Under the pieces are notes generated by a model. It did no database searches. It was not told the DNA's origin and saw only the letters and a list, made by a program, of their open reading frames with translations. A stretch of DNA of 64,000 nt from JAFAFN01 sp963707555 (GTDB lineage Bacteria > Actinomycetota > Acidimicrobiia > Acidimicrobiales > Microtrichaceae), in NCBI GenBank assembly GCA_963707555.1, contig CAVPQM010000010.1:186001-250000 (forward strand). Reading direction: 5' to 3'. This document shows positions 57,547 to 64,000 of this stretch, piece after piece (within the stretch, counting starts at the first letter, position 1; every line of letters starts with the position of its first letter). The translations under genes and the position numbers were made by a program.

Positions 57547-58468
57547 ATGGACCGGACCGACCATCTCGACCTCGCAGCGGGCCAGCACGGCGTCGTGTCC
57601 CGCGGCACAGCTGATCGAGCTCGGCTGGGGCTACGGCGAGATCGCCTGGCTCGTGCGCTCCGGCCAGTGGGAGCGGGTGACGTCGCTCGTCCTGCGGCGA
57701 ACGGGCTCACCGGCCACCGACCGACGCTCCGCCGTCGAGGCGGTCCTCGACGCAGGTCCACGCGCTCGGCTGTCGCACATCTCCGCAGGACGGGCCTGGG
57801 GTCTCAAGGGCTGCTCACTGCGGCCGTTCCAGGCGGTGCGAGCGGCGACCACCTCTCGCGTGTCGACCTTGGCGTCGGTCCGCAGGGTCGAGCACCTGCC
57901 GGTTCGCTGGGTGACGAACCTTGACGGCATCCCGATCGTGCGCCCGGAGCTGCTGGCCATGCAGCTCTTCGACGTGTGTGCGCCGACCAGGGCCGCGACA
58001 CTCACCGATCGGCTCTGGTCGTACCGGCTCCTGTCGGGCCGGTCGATCAATGCGCTGCTCGAGGAGCTCGGGGCCAGGGGTCGCAACGGCACCGCCGGGC
58101 TCCGGGCGTACTTCGAGGTGCGAGGGATCGACTACACGCCGCCGGCGAGCGGTCTCGAAGGTCGGGCGATGCAGCTGCTCGACGAGGCAGACATCCCGAT
58201 GGAGCGTCAGGTCGACACCGGTGACGACGACCGGTGGATCGGTCGGGTGGACTTCCGCCACCCGACGCTGCCACTCGTCCTCGAGATCCAGAGCGAGCTG
58301 CATCACAGCGCGCTCGTCGACAAGGAGGCCGACGAGGCACGGATCAAGGCGCTCGAGGCGGCGGGGTTCGTCGTGGTCGAGGTCACCGACGACACCGTGT
58401 GGTCGCGTCCTGGCCAGTTCGTCGCCGAGGTCCGTGACGGTGTCGAGCGAGCCCGGAGACTCCGCTGA
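57547..58468 (+). CDS. AbiEi-type antitoxin domain fused to DUF559 nuclease-like domain, one frameshift
   Basis: N-terminus MDRTDHLDLAAGQHGVVSR is the common start of actinobacterial AbiEi/winged-helix proteins. After a frameshift near 57605 it continues as AQLIELGWGYGEIAWLVRSG, QWERV. The C-terminal DUF559 (very-short-patch-repair endonuclease-like) domain has DRWIGRVDFRHPTLPLVLEI, QSELHH and a late VVVEVTDDTVW. The catalytic pattern D...E-x-Q, in DFRHPTLPLVLEIQSE, is preserved. Such proteins often occur alone; a toxin partner is not seen. Function unproven. Confidence 0.82.
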
Positions 58469-58471
58469 TGC

Positions 58472-58602
58472 CCGCAGCCGCCAATTCCGTCGCGGAATCA
58501 GGGTCACCACCCCGAAACCGAGACAGATTTGACGAAGAGGGCGCCGCAGCCGCCAATTCCGTCGCGGAATCAGAGTCACCACCCCGAAAACGAGACAGAT
58601 TT
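58472..58602. repeat. Two near-identical 59-bp copies of the dispersed intergenic repeat
   Basis: Copies at 58472-58530 and 58544-58602 differ at two positions (agggtc/agagtc; cgaaacc/cgaaaac). Each has a self-complementary attccgtcgcggaat and ends in gagacagattt. They lie in the convergent gap between the AbiEi-like gene and the GGDEF-EAL gene, where they could also act as a two-way terminator. Confidence 0.9.
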
Positions 58603-58622
58603 CGAGAGAAGGGTCGAGCACC

Positions 58623-60716
58623 TCAGGGCAGGGTGACGCGTTGCAGCAGGTCGCTCATCGCCAGGCGGGGCAGCGCCAACGACCCTTCGAGGTCGGCCGC
58701 CGCCACCGGGCGGCCCAGGTGGTAGCCGCTCAACAGGTCGACGCCGAGCTCGGCCATGCACCGCAGCTGCGCCGGGTCCTCGATCCCCTCGGCGCAGGAC
58801 CGGGCGCCGATCGCGTGCGCCAGGTCGACGATGGCCTTGACCGCAGGCATCGTCTGCCGGCTGAACACGCCGTGCACGAACACCTGGTCGATCTTCAACA
58901 TGTCGACCGGGAAGTCGATCAGCCGGGCGAGCGACGAGTAGCCCGTGCCGAAGTCGTCGATCGCGATCGGCACACCGGCGAGCGCCAGGGTGCGCAGCGA
59001 CTCGGCGGTGTCGAGCTCGTCGCGGGCCACCGCGGTCTCGGTGACCTCGATCCCGATCCGCCCGATCAGCTCCGGCACGGTCAACCGGGCCTGGATGCGT
59101 TCGGTGAAGCCCGGCTCGTCGAGCTGGCGCACCGACACGTTGATCCACGTCCTGACCGACGCGCAGCCGGTGGCGTCGGCGACGTGCGCCATGTCCGCGA
59201 TCGCCAGGTCGATCATCCGGTCGCCGATCGACACGATCTGACCGGCCTCTTCGGCCACGGGGATGAACTCGCCCGCAGCGAGCAACCCGCGGCGGGGGTG
59301 CGCCCAACGCGCCAGGCTCTCGACCGCGACCGGCTGGCCCGTGCGCGCATCGAACATCGCCTGGTAGTGGGACCGCAGCTCGTCGCGCTCGACCATTCCG
59401 AGCAGTTCGCTCTCGGTCTCGAGACGAGCGGCGAGCACGGTGCGGGCGTGGTCGTCGAAGGTCTCGCAGCGGTTCCGCCCTGCGTCCTTCGCCTGGTAGA
59501 GCGCCGCGTCGGCGTCGCGCAGCAGCGTCTCGGCGGTCGAATCGTCCGACGAGAACGCGACGCCGACCGAACCGGTGACCACCAGGCGACGCCCACGGCT
59601 CGTGATCGGCTCGCGCAGCGCGCCCAGGATGCGGCGCACCAGCTGGTACGCCGGTTCGGTGTCCTCGGCCTCGATCGCGAGGATGAACTCGTCACCGCCG
59701 AGTCGGGCGACGGCGTCGCTGACACGCACCAACGACCGCAACCGCTGGGCGACCTCGACGAGCAGCGCGTCGCCCTCGGCGTGACCCAGGGTGTCGTTGA
59801 CCCGCTTGAAGTGGTCGAGGTCGACGAACACGACGGCGACCCGTTCGCGGCTGGCGACGCGGTCGGTCAACCAGTCCGACAGCGAGTCGCGGTTGTACAG
59901 ACCTGTCAGCGCGTCACGGGTCGCGGCGTGCACCAGTCGGACGCGGGCCTGTTCGGCCAGATGGATCAGCTCGACCCGCTCGCGCTCGGCACGTCGGCGC
60001 TCGCTGACGTCGGTGAAGTAGGCGACCACACCCTCTGCCATGGGGTGGGCCCGCACCTCGAGCCAGCGGTCGAGCTCGGCGACGTACCCTTCGAAGCGCA
60101 CCGTCTCGCCGAGGAGCGCACGAGCGAAGCTCTCCTCGTACACCGATCCTCGCAGCGACGAGAACCGGTCGAGGAACACCTCTCCCACGAGCTCCTCGGC
60201 GGGAGCGTCGAGCACCGCAGCCGCGGCGCGGTTGACGAAGGTGTAGCGGGCCTCGGCGTCGATCATCACGTAGGCATCGCTCATCTCGTCGAGGAGCTGA
60301 GTGTGGCGCTGCTCGTTCTGCACGGTCTCGTTGGCGTCACGGAAGTAGGTCGCGACTCCCTCGACCGAGCCGGCGTCGTCGAGCAGCGGCACGCAGTCGA
60401 GGAACGACCACGACACCGAGTCGCCGAGTCGCATGCCGAGCAGTTGACCGGTGAGCGCTCGGCCCGTGCGGAGCACGACCATCGGCGGGTACTCCGACGC
60501 AGCGAGCTGTCGTCCGCGACGGTCGACGATCTCCCACAGCTCGTCGGATGCACCCTTGCTGTGCAGTTCGCCGGCCTCGAGTCCGAGCGCCCTGCGGGCC
60601 GGCCGGTTGGACGCGACGATCTGCCCCTCGCGGTCCTGCACGATCACCCCGGATGGGATCGAGTCGAACGCAGCGTCGAGCAGGCGTCGAACGGGATCGG
60701 AGGCCATGGGGTTCAA
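58623..60716 (-). CDS. PAS-PAS-GGDEF-EAL cyclic-di-GMP enzyme
   Basis: Intact 697-residue cytosolic protein. Two PAS domains (FDSIPSGVIVQDREGQIVA; DEMSDAYVMIDAEARYTFV), a GGDEF domain with RDALTGLYNRDSL, FVDLDHFKRVNDTLGH and an intact catalytic LGGDEF, then an EAL domain with VAVESLARWAHP (ExL), WINVSVRQL, GIEVTETAVARDEL, DDFGTGYSSL and KIDQVFV. The catalytic Glu, Asn, Asp-Asp and Lys are present, but the usual Q-G near the end is replaced (LLSGYHLGRP). It could make and degrade c-di-GMP. Such enzymes often control motility versus adhesion, which fits this neighbourhood. Confidence 0.93.
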   Translation of the reverse strand: MNPMASDPVRRLLDAAFDSIPSGVIVQDREGQIVASNRPARRALGLEAGELHSKGASDELWEIVDRRGRQLAASEYPPMVVLRTGRALTGQLLGMRLGDSVSWSFLDCVPLLDDAGSVEGVATYFRDANETVQNEQRHTQLLDEMSDAYVMIDAEARYTFVNRAAAAVLDAPAEELVGEVFLDRFSSLRGSVYEESFARALLGETVRFEGYVAELDRWLEVRAHPMAEGVVAYFTDVSERRRAERERVELIHLAEQARVRLVHAATRDALTGLYNRDSLSDWLTDRVASRERVAVVFVDLDHFKRVNDTLGHAEGDALLVEVAQRLRSLVRVSDAVARLGGDEFILAIEAEDTEPAYQLVRRILGALREPITSRGRRLVVTGSVGVAFSSDDSTAETLLRDADAALYQAKDAGRNRCETFDDHARTVLAARLETESELLGMVERDELRSHYQAMFDARTGQPVAVESLARWAHPRRGLLAAGEFIPVAEEAGQIVSIGDRMIDLAIADMAHVADATGCASVRTWINVSVRQLDEPGFTERIQARLTVPELIGRIGIEVTETAVARDELDTAESLRTLALAGVPIAIDDFGTGYSSLARLIDFPVDMLKIDQVFVHGVFSRQTMPAVKAIVDLAHAIGARSCAEGIEDPAQLRCMAELGVDLLSGYHLGRPVAAADLEGSLALPRLAMSDLLQRVTLP

Positions 60717-60872
60717 TCGACACAGGTGTCAACGACCTGAATCTTGTTCGCCAGAAAGTGCGTGCAGACCGATGCGGGCGTCGCCCCGTCGGTCTCGGAT
60801 CCTCCGAGCACCGGCAGCAGCCCGGCACCGAGCTGCGACGACTCCGAGCGACTCGACTGGACCAAGTCGGGC

Positions 60873-60878
60873 TAAGCT
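60873..60878 (+). promoter_or_regulatory. Putative -10 of vapBC
   Basis: TAAGCT lies seven bases before the antitoxin ATG, so the transcript would be nearly leaderless, as is common in actinobacteria. Just upstream, cgact and agtcg (about 60849-60868) form an inverted repeat that could bind the antitoxin for autoregulation. Confidence 0.4.
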
Positions 60879-60884
60879 CACTCC

Positions 60885-61145
60885 ATGGCCACCACCGTCA
60901 ACACCCACGAGGCCAAGAGTCGGTTGTCCGAACTGATCCGTCGCGTCGAAGCCGGTGACGAGGTCATCGTCGCCCGCAACGGACAGCCGGTCGCGAAGCT
61001 CATCGCCTGGCCGCCCGCTCGGCCAGAGCGTCGCCGCGGGCTCTGGGGCGACTCGACGCGAGTCGTGGGTGATGTCGTGGGCAGCGATGACGACGTGCTC
61101 GGGCTCTTCGACGAGTCGGCCGAGACCGTCGACCCTGCGTCGTGA
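60885..61145 (+). CDS. Phd/YefM-type antitoxin
   Basis: 86 residues: TVNTHEAKSRLSELIRRVEA, GDEVIVARNGQPVAKLIAW, the canonical Phd/YefM DNA-binding fold. The C-terminal 35 residues are probably the toxin-neutralising tail. Overlaps the PIN toxin gene by four bases, so the two are co-translated. It likely represses its own promoter. Confidence 0.92.
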   Translation: MATTVNTHEAKSRLSELIRRVEAGDEVIVARNGQPVAKLIAWPPARPERRRGLWGDSTRVVGDVVGSDDDVLGLFDESAETVDPAS

Positions 61146-61522
61146 GGTTGCTGCTCGACAGCCACGTCGTGCTCTGGTGGATGGTCGACGATCCTGCGCT
61201 CGGTCCGGACTGCGTCCGGGCGATCGAGCAGGCCGACGAGGTCTACTTCTCGGCGGTGACCCCGTGGGAGCTCGGCATCAAGCAGTCCCTCGGGAAGCTG
61301 ACCCTGCCCGACGACGCGCTCGAGCTGGTCCAACGTGCCGGCATTCGGCCCCTCACGATCACGCCGACCGACGGCGAGTTCGCCGCCGCGCTCCCGCTGC
61401 ACCATCGTGACCCCTTCGACCGGATGCTGGTGGCCCAGGCGATCGCCGGCGGCCTGACGATCGTGTCGGCGGATCGACAGCTGCGCGACTACGACGTGGG
61501 CCTCCTCGACGCCCGACGCTGA
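61142..61522 (+). CDS. PIN-domain RNase toxin (VapC family)
   Basis: 126 residues starting at GTG overlapping the antitoxin stop. Conserved acidic residues of the PIN active site are in MRLLLDSHVVLWWMVDD, AVTPWELGIKQSLGKL, and DPFDRMLVAQAIAGGLTIVS then ADRQLRDY. These toxins cleave RNA, frequently tRNA. Pairing with a Phd-like antitoxin is a common arrangement. Confidence 0.93.
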   Translation: MRLLLDSHVVLWWMVDDPALGPDCVRAIEQADEVYFSAVTPWELGIKQSLGKLTLPDDALELVQRAGIRPLTITPTDGEFAAALPLHHRDPFDRMLVAQAIAGGLTIVSADRQLRDYDVGLLDARR

Positions 61523-61594
61523 CACACGACGCCCACCCGGTGCGGGATCGGCCGAGCATCGTCGTGGGCCGTCGCGTACCTTGTACCGATTCGG

Positions 61595-61650
61595 ACCCGG
61601 GATCCGACTCGTCGCCGGGGTGATGACCCCGAGGACGAGTCGGATCTCGG
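61595..61650. repeat. 26-bp inverted repeat, 4-base loop
   Basis: Arms 61595-61620 and 61625-61650 match at 23 of 26 positions (cccgggatccgactcgtc... type). It lies between the PIN toxin stop and the following plus-strand lipoprotein gene, so it may terminate vapBC transcription. No T-tract. Confidence 0.7.
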
Positions 61651-61689
61651 GTCGTGCGAGCCCGTGCTCGCAGTAGGGGGGAGAGCTCG

Positions 61690-63579
61690 ATGGGGACCGA
61701 ATCGCGCCCGAGGCGACGCGCGCGCCGTGCGCTCGCTGACGGCGGTCGTGCTGAGCACCGTGCTGCTGTCCGCCGCTGCCTGCTCCGGCGACGACAACGA
61801 CGCCGACGAGAGCGAGGGGCCGGGCGAGGCCACCACGGCACCAGCGGCGTCGGCCGACGTCGACGCCGCCCGCGGCGATCTGTTCTTCACCGAGGTCGCC
61901 GGCCAGGCCGGCATCGACGGTTCGGCGTCGGACCTGGGGCTCACCGGGGAGGCGGCGATGACGTCGGGGGCCGCGGTCGCCGACGTCGATGCGGACGGCG
62001 ACCTGGACATCTTCCTGCCCCGCATCGGCAAGCCCAACGCGCTGTACATCAACGACGGCAGCGGCTCGTTCACCGACGAGGCGCGCCGTGCCGGGTTGGC
62101 GGGCGCTGCGCAACGCTTCGGATCCGCCGCGGCGGCGTTCCTCGACCTCGAGGGCGACGGCGACCTGGACCTGTTCGTCGCCGGCTCCGGTCAGGGCGCC
62201 AACGACCTGTTCGTCAACGACGGCACCGGCGTGTTCACCGAGGAGTCGACGACCCGTGGCCTGGTCTGGCCCGACGTGACCGACACCGAGCTGGGCTCGC
62301 AGCACCACGGCGTGTCCGTCGCCGACGTCGACGGTGACGGCGACATGGATCTGCTGGTGCTGCAGTGGTACGGCGCCATCTACAACGCCGAAGCCGTCGG
62401 CGCGGCGATCGAGGCCGGACTGCTCGACGACGAGAGCGCGACCGACCCCTGTTCGTCGTCGGCTGCGTTCGCCGAGCTCGGTTTCCCGGTGCCCGAGGGT
62501 CTGCCCGAGAACCGCTCGGGGCTGTTCCTGAACGACGGTGCCGGCAACTTCACCGACGGGACCGAGCAGCTCGGCCTCCCGCTGCACGAGATCGTGGCGT
62601 TCACCGGGTCCTTCGGCGACGTCGACGGCGACGGCTGGCAGGACCTGGCGATCACCGGCGACGGCTGCACCAGCCGCCTGTTCCGCAACGTCGACGGCAC
62701 CCGCTTCGAGGACATCACCGTGTCCGGCGGGCGTGGCGAGCGACGAGAACGGCATGGGCTCGGTGCTGCGCGACGTCGACGGCGACGGGCGCCTGGACTG
62801 GTTCGTCACCTCGATCGCACACCCCGAGGCCGACGCCTGCAGGGGCGGCGGTTTCTTCGGCTGCAGCGGCAACCGGCTGTACCTGAACGACGGCCCGACG
62901 GGCGACGCTGCTGCAGGCGGCGCGCCGGTCACCTTCACGCGACGCGACCGACGACTACGGGCTGCGTGACGGCGCGTGGGGCTGGGGCGCGGCGATCGAG
63001 GACTTCTCGAACGACGGCCGGCTCGAGATCACCATGACCAACGGCTACCGCATCAGCGACGACGCGACCGCCGACCCCGACAGCTTCCACGCTCCGTTCC
63101 TCGAGGACCGGACGCGCATGTGGGCGCTCCACGACGGGCGCTACGTCGACGTCGCGGTCGCCGCGGGCATCGACGACACGACGATCGGCCACGCGCTGAT
63201 CGCGTTCGACATGGAGGGCGACGGCGACCTGGACCTGCTGATCGTGCCCACCGACGACCCGCCGCTGCTGTACCGCAACGACACCCCGGAGCGTTCGTGG
63301 CTGACCGTCGCGCTCGACGACCCGTCCCGCCCCGGCAACCGGTGGGGCGACGGCGCCCGGATCAGCGTCGTGGTGTCCGAGGGCGACGACCCCGTCGTCG
63401 GGTGGATCACCACCACCGGCAGCTACGAGTCGCAGTCGCCGCCGCGCTTCCACGTGGGCCTCGGCGACCACGACGGCCCGGTCGAACGGGTCGAGGTCAC
63501 CTGGCCCGGCGACGCCGAGCCGCAGGTCCTGACCGACGTCGAGGCGGACCAGCTGCTGGTGGTCGAACGGGCGTCCTAG
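61690..63579 (+). CDS. FG-GAP/VCBS-repeat lipoprotein (CRTAC1-like), frameshifted
   Basis: The ATG at 61690 has an AGGGGGGAG ribosome-binding site; after a frameshift near 61725 the signal peptide reads LTAVVLSTVLLSAAACSGDD with a lipobox. The body has repeated calcium-binding blade motifs: VADVDADGDLDIFLP, FLDLEGDGDLDLFVAG, VADVDGDGDMDLLVL, FGDVDGDGWQDLAITG, FDMEGDGDLDLLIV. The C-terminal ASPIC/UnbV-like part has RVEVTWPGDAEPQVLTDVEA. Further shifts near 62740 and 62945. A surface beta-propeller, perhaps an adhesin; ligand unknown. Confidence 0.85.
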
Positions 63580-63984
63580 TCAGCTCCGGTGGTCGGTCCA
63601 CTCGGTGCCGCTCCACCAGCGCTGCACCGACGGGTCGTCGGGGTCTGCGTACCAGCCCGCCGGCGTCGGCGGAGCCGCGTCGACCGGAGCGCCGACCGGG
63701 GGCTGCCACGCGGCGGGCGCGTTCGGGACCAGTGCACTCGGCGCTGGCGGGGCGGCATCGATCGTCGGCAGCTGCTCGGGCCGACTGCTCTCGGGCGACG
63801 GGGCGGTGCCGACCGGCGGCGCAGCCCAGTTGCCCTCGGGGCGCCCGGTCGACCTCTCACGGGACCGGCGGGTCCTCGACGTGCGTGGCTGCTTCGCCGA
63901 GGAGTGCTTCCGGGTCGCCCCGACGACGAACAGGACGACGCCGAGCAACAGCGCCAGTCCGGCGCCGCCGACGACCAGCTGCAC
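63580..63984 (-). CDS. Membrane protein with DUF2510 domain, possibly partial
   Basis: A hydrophobic helix (QLVVGGAGLALLLGVVLFVV) is followed by a basic stretch, a Pro/Ala-rich linker and a C-terminal DUF2510 motif (TPAGWYADPDDPSVQRWW, SGTEWTDH). DUF2510 modules occur at the ends of many actinobacterial membrane proteins. GTG at 63984 is a possible start, but the frame stays open to the right edge of the window. Confidence 0.8.
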   Translation of the reverse strand: MQLVVGGAGLALLLGVVLFVVGATRKHSSAKQPRTSRTRRSRERSTGRPEGNWAAPPVGTAPSPESSRPEQLPTIDAAPPAPSALVPNAPAAWQPPVGAPVDAAPPTPAGWYADPDDPSVQRWWSGTEWTDHRS

Positions 63985-64000
63985 CGTCGTCGGGAACTCC

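Noticed and set aside
55538..58468. One 976-codon plus-strand protein
   Set aside because: Only the last 290 or so residues (the AbiEi-DUF559 protein) are real; the rest is antisense to moxR and the DUF58 gene and crosses an intergenic palindrome.
58641..60740. Plus-strand frame of about 700 codons opposite the GGDEF-EAL gene
   Set aside because: Shadow of a gene with intact catalytic motifs on the minus strand.

Overview
The window is GC-rich, GC3-biased DNA from a flagellated actinobacterium. The combination of a full Gram-positive flagellar locus with csrA/fliW, a sigma-28 gene, PKD-rich secreted proteins and minor-pilin triads fits the class Acidimicrobiia; that class assignment is inference. 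No rRNA, tRNA, CRISPR array, transposase or replication origin was seen.

Layout: (1) 1-7088, minus strand: two secreted PKD-repeat proteins (one cut by the window edge) and a lipoprotein with a probable beta-propeller. (2) 7108-31482, minus strand: one long flagellar cluster, transcribed right to left: flgB flgC fliE fliF fliG fliH fliI fliJ, an NlpC/P60-lytic transglycosylase fusion, fliK flgD flgE flbD motA motB fliL fliM fliN fliO fliP fliQ fliR flhB flhA, an FlhF-like gene, a small membrane protein, fliW and csrA. Many neighbours are coupled by 4-base stop/start overlaps. (3) 31739-35683, minus: filament genes fliC, fliD, fliS and a FliT-position gene. (4) 35916-39971, plus: flgN, flgK, flgL and the flagellar sigma factor gene fliA. 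(5) 40151-42041, minus: a Cys-repeat lipoprotein and an LLM-class oxidoreductase. (6) 42110-52994, minus: two paralogous triads of pilin-like genes (PilV-like, PilW-like with PKD domains, very large PilX-like). (7) 53235-57346, minus: a MoxR ATPase / DUF58 / transglutaminase operon. (8) 57547-64000: an AbiEi-DUF559 protein, a PAS-GGDEF-EAL protein, a VapBC pair, an FG-GAP/VCBS lipoprotein and a DUF2510 protein.

The most useful new observation is a promoter-like element, CTCA-N17-CCGA, found at six flagellar transcription-unit starts (flgN, fliC, flgB, flbD, fliM, flhA) with the same 17-base gap each time. It resembles sigma-28 promoters, and the matching sigma gene (fliA) is in the window. 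A second is a family of short palindromic repeats in the gaps between genes. A third is the pair of pilin triads.

Roughly half of the larger genes are broken by single-base frameshifts even though the protein sequence continues intact in another frame. Both insertions and deletions occur, in essential genes of one operon, so I read them as consensus or assembly errors rather than pseudogenes. Coordinates of such genes span the whole reconstructed gene, and frameshift positions are approximate.
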